64,000 bases of DNA from Nocardiopsis eucommiae (GTDB lineage Bacteria; Actinomycetota; Actinomycetes; Streptosporangiales; Streptosporangiaceae): assembly GCA_018388625.1 (NCBI GenBank), contig CP074402.1:1984001-2048000 (forward strand), given 5' to 3'. Within the stretch, counting starts at the first letter, position 1. Each line of letters begins with the position of its first letter. The notes beneath the pieces were generated by a model, which saw only the letters and a program-made list of their open reading frames with translations, did not search any database and was not told the origin of the DNA. Both the position numbers and the translations under genes were made by a program. Shown in pieces: positions 41,466 through 52,269 of this stretch.

Positions 41466-43231
41466 ATGCATCGTTACAGGACTCATTCGTGTGGTCAGCT
41501 CCGTGAGGAGCACGTCGGGCAGCAGGTGCGCCTCTCTGGCTGGGTGCACAACCGCCGGGATCTCGGTGGTCTGCTCTTCGTCGACCTGCGCGACCACTAC
41601 GGTGTCACGCAGCTCATGGCCCGCCCCGAGTCCCCGGTGTTCGAGGAGCTCAGCCGCATCTCCAAGGAGTCGGTGATCCAGGTCACGGGCGTGGTGGCGG
41701 CGCGCAGCGCGGAGAACGTCAACCCCAACCTGCCCACCGGCGCGATCGAGATCGAGGCGTCGGAGGTGGAGGTCCTCGGCACCACCGAGGAGCTGCCGCT
41801 GACGGTCTTCCCCGAGGACAACACGTCCGAGGAGCGCCGTCTCACCTACCGCTTCCTCGACCTGCGCCGCGAGCGCATGCACCGCAACGTCATGCTGCGC
41901 TCGCAGGTGGTGGCCTACATCCGCCAGAAGATGACGGAACTGGGCTTCAACGAGTTCCAGACCCCCATCCTCACGAGCTCCAGCCCCGAGGGAGCCCGCG
42001 ACTTCCTGGTGCCCTCCCGCCTGCACCCGGGGAGTTCTTCGCCCTCCCGCAGGCGCCCCAGCAGTTCAAGCAGCTGCTGATGATCGCCGGGTTCGACCGC
42101 TACTTCCAGATCGCGCCCTGCTTCCGCGACGAGGACAGCCGCGCCGACCGCTCGCCCGGCGAGTTCTACCAGCTCGACGTCGAGATGAGCTTCGTCGAGC
42201 AGGAGGACGTCTTCGAGGTCATCGAGAAGGTCATGACCGACGTCTTCCGGGAGTTCTCCACCGACTGGGAGATCACCTCGCCCTACCCGCGCATCGCCTA
42301 CCGCGACGCGCTGGAGTGGTACGGCACCGACAAGCCCGACCTGCGCGTGCCCATGAAGATGCTCGATGTCACCGAGCTGTTCGGCCGGACCGACTTCCGC
42401 GCCTTCGCGGGCAAGAAGGTCCGGGCCCTGGCCGTCCCGAAGGTCGGGGACAAGCCCCGCAAGTTCTTCGACGGGATCGGTGACTACGCCGTCGAGCAGG
42501 GCGCCAAGGGCCTGGCCTGGCTGAAGGTCGGGGAGAACGGTGAGCTCACGGGCCCCATCGCCAAGTTCGTCACCGAGATCTCCGACGAACTGCTCCAGAC
42601 CCTGGGCGCCGGTCCCGGCCACGGCCTCTTCTTCTGCGCCAGCGAGGACGAGGACGAGATCAACCGGATCATGGCCCCCGTCCGCGTCGAGGCCGGCCGC
42701 CGCGCCGACCTCGCGGAGGAGAAGGTCTACCGCTTCTGCTGGATCGTCGACTTCCCGATGTTCGAGCGCTCCGACGACGGCCACATCGAGTTCAGCCACA
42801 ACCCGTTCTCCATGCCCCAGGGCGGGATGGACGCGCTGGAGAACAAGGACCCGCTGGACATCCTCGCCTGGCAGTACGACATCGTCTGCAACGGCGTGGA
42901 GCTGTCCTCCGGCGCGATCCGGAACCACTCGCCCGAGATCATGTACAAGGCCTTCGACATCGCGGGCTACGACAGGGACGCGGTCGAGGCCGAGTTCGGC
43001 GGCATGCTCAAGGCGCTGAAGTTCGGCGCTCCGCCGCACGGCGGTATCGCCCCCGGTATCGACCGGATCGTCATGCTCCTCGCCGACGAGCCCAACATCC
43101 GCGAGACCATCGCCTTCCCGCTGAACCAGAACGCCCAGGACCTCATGATGGGCGCTCCGGCGGTCGTCTCCGAGCAGCAGCTGCGCGACGTGCACATCCG
43201 CACGGTGCTCCCGGAGCAGAAGAAGAAGTAG
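41466..43231 (+). CDS. aspS: Aspartyl-tRNA synthetase (frameshift near 42029)
   Basis: AspS charges tRNA-Asp. An N-terminal OB-fold anticodon domain ([20 protein letters not shown]) precedes the class II core with [31 protein letters not shown] and the C-terminal motif 3 [14 protein letters not shown]. An inserted GAD domain lies at about residues 310-430. Length about 588 after repair. One base is missing at CACCCGGGGAG near 42029; restoring it gives [19 protein letters not shown] 41466 fits the family N-terminus. Confidence 0.93.
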
Positions 43232-43270
43232 CCGCACCGGCCTCGCGCACGGGGCCTGCCGGTCGCACAC

Positions 43271-43310
43271 GAGGCGTCGGCCACCGGAACCCTCCGGTGG
43301 CCGACGCCTC
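43271..43310 (+). terminator. Terminator downstream of aspS
   Basis: A perfect 18-bp stem, GAGGCGTCGGCCACCGGA with 43293-43310, around ACCC. It separates aspS from the ABC-F transcript. Confidence 0.85.
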
Positions 43311-43346
43311 GTCGTTATCGCCTGGACCGCCCCCGCGCCCCGTTGT

Positions 43347-43352
43347 TAGCCT
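43347..43352 (+). promoter_or_regulatory. -10 element for a leaderless micro-ORF
   Basis: TAGCCT lies 6 bases before GTG 43359, the usual spacing for a leaderless actinobacterial transcript. Confidence 0.5.
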
Positions 43353-43358
43353 GGACCC

Positions 43359-43382
43359 GTGCAGTACCTCTACTTCCTGTAG
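43359..43382 (+). CDS. Seven-residue leader peptide upstream of the ABC-F gene
   Basis: The frame GTG-CAG-TAC-CTC-TAC-TTC-CTG-TAG would encode MQYLYFL. It begins right after a TANNNT hexamer and is followed within 2 bases by CCGAACCGAG (43384-43393), which is exactly complementary to CTCGGTTCGG (43524-43533), overlapping the ABC-F ribosome site. This is the layout of drug-inducible attenuators, in which a stalled ribosome on a short leader frees a downstream start. The peptide sequence is not one I can match to a described leader. Confidence 0.5.
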   Translation: MQYLYFL

Positions 43383-43383
43383 G

Positions 43384-43533
43384 CCGAACCGAGGCTCCCG
43401 CCGCCACAGTGTGGCCGCGGGCGCACGACGTGTGTCCTGACCCCTTCCCGGGTCACCCCGTCTGCTCGAAGAGCTCACGCGCGCCCCGCCGTTGAACCGT
43501 GTTCGTGTTCCGGCCGGGCCGAGCTCGGTTCGG
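43384..43533 (+). promoter_or_regulatory. Possible translational attenuator of the ABC-F gene
   Basis: CCGAACCGAG at 43384-43393 pairs with CTCGGTTCGG at 43524-43533, next to the ribosome site GGAGG (43532-43536). Smaller hairpins lie between: GCCACAGTGTGGC at 43404-43416 and TGACCC/GGGTCA near 43438-43455. Confidence 0.5.
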
Positions 43534-43540
43534 AGGAACC

Positions 43541-45205
43541 TTGACCGCACTCAACACCCGTTCCGGCCTCCCCGCCGGAGCGCGGGCCCAACTCACCGCG
43601 TCCGGTGTCCACGTCGCCCGTGGCGGCCGCCCCGTCCTGTCCGGCGTCGACATGACCGTCACACCCCGCTCCCGGTGGGGGTGGTGGGGAGAACGGCCGC
43701 GGCAAGTCCACTCTGCTGCACGTGCTGACCGGGGCGCTGGAGGTCGACTCCGGCCTGGTGCGGCGCCTCGGCACGTTCGGCGTGGCCGAACAGGAGATGA
43801 CCGTCACCGACGGCCGTACCGTCGGTGACCTGGTCGACGTCGAACTGGCCGACGCCCGTGCCGCCCTGGCCGCGTTCGACGCCAGTGCCACGGGGCTGAC
43901 CAGCGGCGACCACCGGGCCGCCGAACGCTACACCCAGGCGCTGGAGGCCGCCGAGGTCCTGGACGCCTGGGACGCCGACCGCCGCGTGGACCTCGCCCTG
44001 GAGCACCTCGGCGCGGTCACCGACCGGTCCCGGCCCCTGGCGGCGCTCTCCGTCGGGCAGCGCTACCGGGTCCGGCTCGCCTGCCTGCTCGGCGCCGCCC
44101 GGGACTTCCTTCTCCTGGACGAGCCCACCAACCACCTGGACGCCGCCGGGCTCGCGTTCCTCACCGACCGGCTGCGCGCGCATCCGGGTGGTGTCGTGCT
44201 GGTGAGCCACGACCGCGCCCTGCTGTCGGATGTGGCCACGACCGTGCTCGACCTCGACCCGAGCCGGGACGGCGGGCCCCGTGTCTTCGGCGGGGGTTCG
44301 CCGGTTACCAGGAGGGTCGGCGCGTGGAACGGGAACGCTGGGAGCAGGAGTACGAACAGCAGCGGGCTGAGCACGCCCGGCTGACCCAGGACCTGTCCGA
44401 GGCCCGGAACCGGCTGGTCAGCGGATGGCGGCCGGAGAAGGGCACGGGCAAACACCAGCGGGCCACCCGGGCGCCCGCCCTGGTCCGCTCCGTCCACCGG
44501 CGCCGGGACGACCTGGAGGCGCACGCGGTCACCATGCCGCCGCCACCGATGCGGTTCCGCTTCCCGGACCTGCCCGAACGGCCGGGCGTGACCCTGCTGC
44601 GGGCCGAGGGGGTCCGTGTGGAGGGGAGGCTGGACCAGCCGGTCACACTCGCCCTGGAGTCGGGATCGAAGCTGGTCGTCACCGGGCCCAACGGCGCGGG
44701 CAAGTCGACCCTGCTGTCGCTGCTGGCGGGACGGAGCGAACCGACCGCCGGGCTCGTGCGCACCGCGCGAACGGCGCGGGTGCGGCTCCTGGAGCAGGAG
44801 TCGCCCGGGGCGGGGGCACGGCGGGCCCGGGACGTGTTCGCCGCGCACCAGGGCCGGCTCGTCAGCGAGGGCGTCCTGGACGAGGGGGAGACGGTCTCGC
44901 TGGGTTCGCTGGGGCTGCTGTCGTCCGCCGACGCGGGCCGTCCGGTGCGTGAGCTGTCGACCGGACAGCAGTGCAGGCTCGACCTGGCGCTGGCCCTGGC
45001 GGCGCGGCCGCACGTGCTGCTGCTGGACGAGCCGACCAACCACCTGTCGATCCCGCTGGTCGACGAGCTCACCGAGGGGCTCGGCGCGTCCGGTGCGGCG
45101 GTCGTCCTGGCGACCCACGACCGCCAGCTGCGACGGGACACGGGCGGCTGGGAGCGGTTCGACCTCGGGGCTGTCGACCCGGCCGCCGAGGCGGTGCTCG
45201 GCTAG
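43541..45205 (+). CDS. ABC-F ribosome-protection-type ATPase (three frameshifts)
   Basis: Two ABC ATPase domains with no membrane segments. The first has Walker [10 protein letters not shown] and [11 protein letters not shown]; the second GPNGAGKST and [11 protein letters not shown]. The linker between them is long, basic and Glu/Arg-rich. The signature motifs are LSVGQ and LSTGQ rather than LSGGQ, as in actinobacterial antibiotic-protection ABC-F proteins such as those for macrolides. Three G runs lack one base each (about 43680, 43692 and 44294); the repaired length is about 555. TTG 43541 follows GGAGG. It may protect ribosomes from a drug, and its leader suggests inducibility. The specific drug cannot be predicted. 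Confidence 0.83.
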
Positions 45206-45212
45206 GGAGTCG

Positions 45213-45245
45213 GGGGCGGTGCGCGGCGTCCGCGCGCACCGCCCC
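45213..45245. terminator. Terminator between the ABC-F and zinc-finger genes
   Basis: GGGGCGGTGCGCG and CGCGCACCGCCCC form a perfect 13-bp stem between convergent genes. Confidence 0.7.
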
Positions 45246-45255
45246 GGCCGTGGGG

Positions 45256-45396
45256 TCAGGGTTTGGTGGCGCCGCAGCGCTGACAGCAGATGTCCTCGTC
45301 CTCCGGGTTGCTGTGGGTGCAGAGCCGACAGGTCCAGTCGCAGGTGGCGCCGCGGAGGGGAGCTCCGGCCAGGGCACGGACGCGTTCAGGATGCAT
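45256..45396 (-). CDS. 46-residue RanBP2-like zinc-finger microprotein
   Basis: The protein ends in WTCRLCTHSNPEDEDICCQ followed by RCGATKP. This is W-x-C-x2-C-x3-N then Cys-Cys-x2-Cys, close to the RanBP2/NZF zinc-finger pattern with one extra residue before the third ligand. The N-terminus is short and basic. ATG 45396 has GAGGAC upstream. I do not know its function; such fingers bind RNA, DNA or ubiquitin-like partners in other organisms. It is convergent with the ABC-F gene. Confidence 0.6.
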   Translation of the reverse strand: MHPERVRALAGAPLRGATCDWTCRLCTHSNPEDEDICCQRCGATKP

Positions 45397-45972
45397 GGTG
45401 AGTCCTCGGGGTGGGGGACGAGTTCTCGACTGAACTGTTCGGTGCCCGGAATGACCTCGCTTTGAACGTGCCACATTCGGCCAGAAAGTGAAAATAGGTG
45501 ATTAACAGGTCAAAAACCCCGTCCGTAATCCGGAAGAAGGCGACACGCGGATGCGGTCGGGCCCGTCATCCCCTACCGTTGGGGGCGAATCACCCTCCCA
45601 CGCCAAGGAACGCACGTGTCCGGGAGTGAACACGGAGCGTCGACGAGGCCCGTCCCACGAGGGGCGCCGTGGGAGCGGAGTGCAATTCTGCGCCGCCGAG
45701 TCACACGCGCGTAACGATTCACGCCCTGGGGTCGGTTGGGTACGGCCCCCGGAGTGGAACCGGCCGTGACCCCAGCACGTTGATGGACCATGAGGGTCCG
45801 TGTTCGACGAGGTGACGCAGCCGACGGGAGACGGGCGCCGGTGATCCGGCCTCGGTTCCCCGCCCGGACCGTTCCCGTTCCGGACACTACAATGAGCCGA
45901 ATCGGTACGTTCCAGGGGTGACCGCGCCTGACGCGGGTGTGACGTCCGAGCCGACATGAGGATGAGTCATAC
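45397..45972. other. Intergenic region before the SpoIIE-type gene
   Basis: 576 bases between divergent genes. The first 110 are AT-rich. TACAAT at 45888-45893 is a likely -10 for the phosphatase gene. No other feature is seen. Confidence 0.45.
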
Positions 45973-48023
45973 GTGAACGGAAAACGCGCTTCAGGCGGTG
46001 GCTCCGAGGACGCTCTCGCGGAGGCGTTCCGGCATGCGCCCGAGCCCATGGCGGTCACGGGGACCGACGGCGCGATCCAGCACGCCAACCACGCGCTCAC
46101 CGAGCTCTTCGGCAGGGAGGCCGACGAACTCACCGGGCGCCCCTGGTTCGAGCTCCTGGACTCCGCTGACGTCGAACACGGCACCCGTGCCCACGGCGAC
46201 GCCCTGTCCGGGAACTGGCACCGCCGCTCCCGGCTGCGTCTCGCCGTCACCGACAAGTCCTCCCGGCTGGCCGAGGTCCGGCTCCGGCCCGTCGACGGCG
46301 ACGGCGCCGTGCCCGACGACGCCTCGGCACCGGCCGTGGTCGTCCTCCTCCACGTGCTCTCCACCGAGGAGACCGACCTGCGTGTGGTCGGTGACCTGCG
46401 CACCGACAACTCCGACTCGGTCCTGTGGAGCCTGGACCTGAGCAACGGCCGCCTGCGGGAGCTCTTCGGCCCCACCCCGCTGGGCGGGCTCCTGGCCGGG
46501 AACGACCGCGACCTGGAGCGCATCCTCGAACGCATCCACCCCGACGACAACGCCCGCGTGCGCGACGCCATGGCGGCGTCGTTCACCGGCCGTGACTACG
46601 AGCAGCGCTTCCGGATCTTCGACCGCCTCGGGGACGAACGCTCCCTGCACGTGCGCGCCCGGTTCGTGCCCGGCCAGCCCGACCGACTCGTCGGGATCAT
46701 CGACGACGTCACCGAACACGTGCAGCTGGTGCGCCGCCTGGCCGACCGCCGCCGCACCGAGGCCGAACACGGCCGACTGGTCACCGAGCTCTCGTCCAAG
46801 CTGGTCTCGGCCACCACCGTCGACAAGGTGATGGACCTGCTCAGCGAGGAGTTCCTGCCGATCTTCGGCGGCGTCTACGCCCTCGCCCTCTACGTCGAGG
46901 AGGGCGTCCTGCGCACCTCGCCCAGCGCCCGGGAGCGAGGGAACACCCACCGCATAGACGGTCGCCGGGCGGACGACACCGACTTCCCCATGGGCGCGGT
47001 CATCCAGGACCGCCAGCCACGGTTCTTCGAGAGCCGCGCCGAGATCGCCAGCCGCTTCCCGGCCGCCGTCGACCTCATGCGCTCGGCCCGGGGCCAGGCC
47101 TGGGCCACCGTCCCCATCTTCGGCGACGGCAAGATCGCCCTCGGCGTGTGGCAGATGGTCTGGGACCGGCCCCACCACGCCAGCCGCGACGAACGCGCCC
47201 TCATGCTCACCTTCGCCGGGCTGGCCGGGCAGGCCCTCCAGCGGATCAAGGCCCAGCAGGCCGAGCTGGAACTGGCCGACGCCGTCCAGCGCCGCATGCT
47301 CCCCGCCAGGTGGCGAGCTTCCCGGACATGGACATCGCCACCAAGTACCTGCCCTCCCGCGCCGAGTGGCGGATCTGCGGCGACTTCTACGACGTCATCG
47401 AGCTCCCCGACAACAAGGTGGGCCTCCTGGTCGGGGACGTGCAGGGGCACGGCGTGGAGGCGGCCGCCGCCATGGGCCAGATCCGGGTCGCCTTCCGCGC
47501 CTACGCCAGCAACCAGTCCGACCCGGGCGTCGTGCTGGGAGAGACCAACCGGCTGCTCACCGAGACCGGCGAGATCGTCTTCGCCACCTGCGGCTACCTC
47601 GTGGTGGACCGGGCCAGCGGAGTCATGCAGGCCGCTTGGGCGGGCCAGCCCCCGGCCGTGCTCGCCACCCAGGGCGCCTACGAACTGTGGTCACCCGAGA
47701 CCGGTCCGCCCCTGGGCGTGCTCGCCGACACCGAGTACACCGTCACCACCCGGGTCCTGGCCCCGGGGACCACGCTGCTGCTGTGTTCCGACGGGCTCGT
47801 GGAGAGCTCCGACGTCACCATGCAGGACGGTCTCGCGCAGGTGGGGGAGGCGCTCGCCCAGCACGGCGAGGACCCCAACGCCGCCGCGCAGGTCCTGGCG
47901 GAGATGGCGCCCGCGGGCCGGGGCGACGACATCGCCCTCCTCATCACCCGGATGATCCCGCGCGCCACGCCCCCGCCCGAACAGGCCGAGAGCCCCGAGA
48001 ACATCTCCGTCCACCAGGGCTGA
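45973..48023 (+). CDS. PAS-PAS-GAF-SpoIIE protein phosphatase (frameshift near 47312)
   Basis: A soluble sensor phosphatase of about 683 residues. Two PAS-like domains (about 10-120 and 150-255) and a GAF domain (about 275-420) precede a PP2C-type SpoIIE domain with [30 protein letters not shown] and GRGDDIALL, the metal-binding aspartates. Such proteins dephosphorylate anti-anti-sigma factors in actinobacteria. One base is missing at CCCGCCAGGTGG near 47312; repair gives RRMLPAQVASFPD. GTG 45973 is the start. Confidence 0.87.
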
Positions 48024-48080
48024 GCCCGGACCGCCCTCCGGCCGACCACGGTCGTCCCCGGTCTCGCCTACCCTGGGTGC

Positions 48081-49416
48081 GTGTCCGAAACACTGTTCGA
48101 CGATGCCGGGGCCGAGGCCGCGAAGGGGCAGGAGCCGCTGGCCGTCCGTATGCGGCCGCGCACCCTCGACGAGGTCGTGGGCCAGCGCCACCTCCTGGGC
48201 GAGGGCAGTCCGCTGCGCCGCCTGGTCGAGGACGACGCGCCCATGTCCGTGTTCCTGTGGGGGCCGCCGGGAACGGGCAAGACCACCCTCGCCACCGTGG
48301 TCAGCCGGGTCACCCGACGCCGGTTCGTGGAGCTCTCGGCGGTCAACGCCGGGGTGAAGGACGTGCGCGCGGTCGTGGAGGAGGCCAAGCGGCGGATGGG
48401 GATGAACGGCACCCGCACGCTGCTCTTCGTGGACGAGGTGCACCGCTTCAACAAGACCCAGCAGGACGCCCTGCTGCCCGCCGTGGAGAACCGCTGGGTC
48501 AGCTTCATCGGAGCGACCACCGAGAACCCCTTCTTCTCCGTGGTCAGCCCGCTGCTGTCCCGCTCCCTGCTGCTGTCACTGGAGTCGCTGGACGACGCCG
48601 ACGTCAGCGCCCTGGTGGACCGGGCGCTGACCGACGAGCGCGGCCTGGACGGCCGGTACACCCTCACCGAGGAGGGCGCCGAGCACCTCGTCCGGCTGGC
48701 CGGGGAGACGGCCGTCGCTCCCTCACCTACCTGGAGGCGGGCGCCCTCGTCTCCGGGCCGCCCTCCGCCGACGGGCCGGTGGAGATCACCGCGGAGCACG
48801 TCGAACGCGCCGTGGACCGCCACGCCGTGCGCTACGACCGCTCCGGCGACCAGCACTACGACGTCATCAGTGCCTTCATCAAGAGCATGCGCGGCTCCGA
48901 CCCGGACGCCGCCCTGCACTACCTGGCCCGCATGATCGAGGCGGGGAGGACCCCCGCTTCATCGCCCGGCGCCTGGTCGTGCACGCCAGCGAGGACGTCG
49001 GCATGGCCGATCCCACCGCCCTCCAGACCGCCGTCGCGGCGGCCCAGGCGGTGGAACTCATCGGGATGCCCGAGGCCCGGATCAACCTCGCCCAGGCGGT
49101 CATCCACATCAGCCTGGCCCCCAAGTCCAACGCGGTGATCACCGCCATCGACGAGGCCGTGTCCGACGTGCGCGCGGGCCGGGCCGGGGCCGTCCCGGCC
49201 CACCTGCGCGACGCCCACTACAAGGGCGCCGCCGACCTCGGGCACGGCAGGGGCTACCGCTACGCGCACGACCACCCCGGCGGCGTGGCCCCGCAGCAGC
49301 ACGCCCCCGAGGGGCTCACCGAGCGCGAGTACTACCGGCCCACCCAGCACGGAGCCGAGCGCCGCTTCACGGAGATCCTCCAGAGGATCAGGAGCGTCCT
49401 CAAGAGCGAGGGGTAG
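48081..49416 (+). CDS. rarA: Replication-associated recombination ATPase RarA (MgsA) (two frameshifts)
   Basis: RarA is a clamp-loader-like AAA+ protein acting at stalled forks. It has [16 protein letters not shown], Walker [10 protein letters not shown], Walker [13 protein letters not shown], and the C-terminal tetramer domain with [19 protein letters not shown] text ([18 protein letters not shown]). Two runs of five G read as four, near 48711 and 48943. About 445 residues after repair. GTG 48081 has TACCCT 6 bases upstream. Confidence 0.9.
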
Positions 49417-49422
49417 ACCGGC

Positions 49423-49453
49423 GACGGCCCCGGCGCGCCGCGCCGGGGCCGTC
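49423..49453. terminator. Terminator between rarA and the pseudokinase gene
   Basis: GACGGCCCCGGCG with CGCCGGGGCCGTC, a perfect 13-bp stem between convergent genes. Confidence 0.7.
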
Positions 49454-49487
49454 CACGAACGGCGGCGGAACCACCCTCCGCCCGGAG

Positions 49488-51047
49488 TCAGTCGGAGAAC
49501 AGCTCGACGACCTCCACCACCTCACGGGGCCCGTCACCCTCCTGGTCCTCGGCGAAGGTGATCTCCACGATCATCACCGGACCCCAGGTGAGGTAGTCGA
49601 CGAAGTCACCGCCGCTCAGGTCCCAGGTGCCGCGCCCCTCCTCGTCCAGGAAGACGTGCTCGGGAGCCGCGCAGAAGCGGGCGCACTTCACCTCGGCGTC
49701 GGTGCGGATCACCGCCTCGCCCGGGTCACCGGCCTCCTCCCACTGCTCCGCCCAGGCCTCGTGGGTCGGGATGCCCTGGTCGCGCGGGATCTCGTCGTCC
49801 CGGGTCACCGGCGTGTACACCCAGACCCGCTCCCGCACCCCGGGCTCCGGCTCCGCCTGCTCCGAGGGATCGAACCGGACCACCAGGGTCCCCGGGTCCT
49901 GCTCCTCGACGGGCTCCTCCTCGGGGGCCTCCGAACTCCCGTCGGCCACGGGACCGGCCTCGGCGCCGTCGCCGAGCGCCTGGGAGAGGCCCCAGACGCC
50001 GCCTCCCACCAGCAGGGCGGCCACCGACACCGAACCCGCCAGGAAGAGGGTGCGGGTCGGACGCCGGTCTCCCATCCGCCCCTCCAAGCGGATCACCTCC
50101 GGCACCCGGGCGGGCGGCTCCACCGCGTGCCACTCGCGTTCGAGCACGCGGCTGATCTCCTCGCGCCCCCCGGCGGGGAGCCGTCCTCCTCGGAACCCTC
50201 CGCCCGCCACACCGCGAAGACCGAGCCGGTCACCTCGCGCAGGCTGGGCCGCCGGTCCGGGTCGGGGTCCAGGGCGCGCCCCACGACCGGACGCAGTCCC
50301 TGGGGCAACCCGTCCAGGCCGAAGTCCCCGGAGGCCACCCGATCGGCGATCTCCTCGGGTTCGCCCGGACCGAAGGGCAGGCGCCCGGTCCCCGCGAACG
50401 CCACGACGGCGCCCCACGCGAACACGTCCGCGGCGGGAGACGGAGCCCCGCCCCGGTAGCGCTCGGGGCTCAGCCAGGTGGCCCCCGAGCCGCGCAGCCG
50501 CTCCGCTCGCGGAGCGATCGCGCACTCCATGATGTGCGGGCCGTTCGACTCCAGCAGGATCTCGCTGGGGCGCAGCGATCCGTGCGACACCCCGCGTGCG
50601 TGCAGGGCCGACAGCCCGTCCGCGAGCGCGGTGGCGAGGGCGATCAGCTTCCCGACCCCGATCCCGCCCCGCTTGGTCACGTAGTGGGACAGCCGCTGCC
50701 CGGCCAGGTAGGGCATGGACAGCCACGGGGGTTGGCGTCCGCGTCGAACGCCAGGGGTACGACCACCCGGTCGGAGTCGACCCGCGACAGGTGACGCAGC
50801 CTCCGAGCGAGCGCGGGGTGGACGTCGGGTGACTCCAGTTCGGGGGACCGGAGCAGCTTCACGGCGACCAGACGGTCGCCAGCGGTGGCGGAGGCGGTGT
50901 CCACCGCGGCGTACACGGTGCCGGTGGATCCCTGCCCCAGTCGTCCGAGGACGAGGTAGGGGCCGATCCGCGACGGGTCGTCCGGGTAGAGGGGGCCAGG
51001 TCCGGGGGTACCAGTACGGAGATCTCACGCGGAGAACGGGGGCTCAT
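49488..51047 (-). CDS. Membrane protein with a degenerate Ser/Thr kinase domain (three frameshifts)
   Basis: The N-terminal 270 residues follow a protein kinase fold: VAVKLLR has the conserved Lys. But the catalytic HRD appears as VSHGSLRPSEILLE (His-Gly-Ser), and DFG is replaced by AIAPRAE. It is therefore a likely pseudokinase. A transmembrane helix (LFLAGSVSVAALLVGGGVWGL) follows, then an external domain of about 160 residues with acidic stretches and a Cys pair (KCARFCAAP). C runs lack one base near 50178, 50731 and 50996. ATG 51047 has AGGA upstream. Perhaps it senses or scaffolds at the membrane. Confidence 0.75.
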
Positions 51048-51454
51048 GGGTGTCCTGTCGGTGCTTCTGGGCCAGCGGGCGGCTGCGGGTGTGCCCTGGT
51101 GTCCGGACATCGTAGTGAAGAACCGCCCCCGCCGAGATTCTCGTCCGGGCCCGCCGGTCCGTCGATACCCCGGGCCCCGCGGACGGGGACGAAACGGACC
51201 CGTCGGACACGTGACGGTCACCACCGTCTGCCACACCGTGGCGCGCCCACGCGCCCCGACACCGGACGCGATAGGGTCAGCCGAAACCCGCCGCCCGGCC
51301 CTCAACGGCAGCGGCGGCGGACGCGGATCGGGAGCCCCGACCCGGCGCGATCGCTGGCCCCCGAACCCGCCCACGGTGCCCGCCGCGCGCCCGAGCGCGC
51401 GGGGACCGTCCGCACGTCCTCGAAGCAACCCTCTATCTGCCCTACGGAGCCTTC
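51048..51454. other. Intergenic region before the DUF948 gene
   Basis: 407 bases, very GC-rich, between divergent genes. TAGGGT at about 51272 could be a -10 for the rightward transcript. No gene is supported. Confidence 0.35.
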
Positions 51455-51847
51455 ATGCTGACCGGAGGAGAGGTCGCCGCGCTCGTCGCAGCGGTGGTCT
51501 GGGCGGTGCTGGCCACGTTCATGTGCGTGGCGCTCGTCAAACTGATCAAGCTCATCAACGAGACCACCAAGGTCGTCTCCGAAGTGGGGGACCGGACCCC
51601 GCCGCTGCTGGACGACATGGCCTCCACGGTGGAGCGCACCAACACGTCACTGGAGCGGGTGGAGGAGATCACCGCCAACGTCCAGGCCTCCTCGGAGGAC
51701 GTCTCCACCATGACCGCGCTCACCCGGTCGGTGTTCACCGGCCCGCTGGTACGGATCGCCTCGTTCTCCTACGCCGTCCGCCAGGTCCTGGGCCGTCGCA
51801 AGGCCCTGGCCGTGGTGCGCGGGCGCAAGAGGAAGGAGAACCGGTGA
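51455..51847 (+). CDS. DUF948-family membrane protein
   Basis: A 130-residue protein with one N-terminal transmembrane helix (VAALVAAVVWAVLATFMCVALV), an amphipathic coiled-coil region (LDDMASTVERTNTSLERVEE) and a basic C-terminus. This is the DUF948 layout, seen upstream of alaS in many actinobacteria. Function unknown. ATG 51455 has GGAG upstream. The stop overlaps the next start by 4 bases. Confidence 0.85.
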   Translation: MLTGGEVAALVAAVVWAVLATFMCVALVKLIKLINETTKVVSEVGDRTPPLLDDMASTVERTNTSLERVEEITANVQASSEDVSTMTALTRSVFTGPLVRIASFSYAVRQVLGRRKALAVVRGRKRKENR

Positions 51848-52122
51848 TCGGCCGACTGGTCTACCTCGCCGCCGGTGCCGCGATCGGCGGCTACGTGGTG
51901 CACCGGGTGAACCGGGCCCGGCGGTCGCTGACGCCCGGAGGGATCGCCGACCGCGTCGAGGGGCGGGTCAGTGAGTACCGGGGCGCCCTCCAGGAGCTCA
52001 ACGAGGACCTCGCGGAGGCGGTCCGGGAGGAGGAGGCGGAGCTGCTGCGCCGGTACGCACCCGAGCCCCGGGCGCTCCGCTCCGCCGACGCCGCGCCCCC
52101 GGGGCGGGCCGAGCGCGGGTAG
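51844..52122 (+). CDS. Small membrane protein of DUF6167 type
   Basis: 92 residues: a short hydrophobic N-terminal segment (LVYLAAGAAIGGYVV), a basic stretch, then a charged helix (LQELNEDLAEAVREEEAELL). It overlaps the DUF948 gene by ATG/TGA-type coupling (GTGA), as in the conserved pair before alaS. The function is unknown. Confidence 0.75.
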   Translation: MIGRLVYLAAGAAIGGYVVHRVNRARRSLTPGGIADRVEGRVSEYRGALQELNEDLAEAVREEEAELLRRYAPEPRALRSADAAPPGRAERG

Positions 52123-52269
52123 CAACCGGTCGCGACGGGAACAACCTGGGACAACGAGGGAACCGGACGGGGCCCGAGCGGGTCAGATATGTGACCCGAA
52201 ATCGCGAACCGCCAGCCCCTGACGCGCGTCTGTAGGGTTGACGAACCAGTGCAACACGGAGGAAGCGCC

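Noticed and set aside
45502..45957. Open minus-strand frame in the region before the SpoIIE-type gene
   Set aside because: Composition is low in hydrophobic residues with no motif or ribosome site; probably noncoding.
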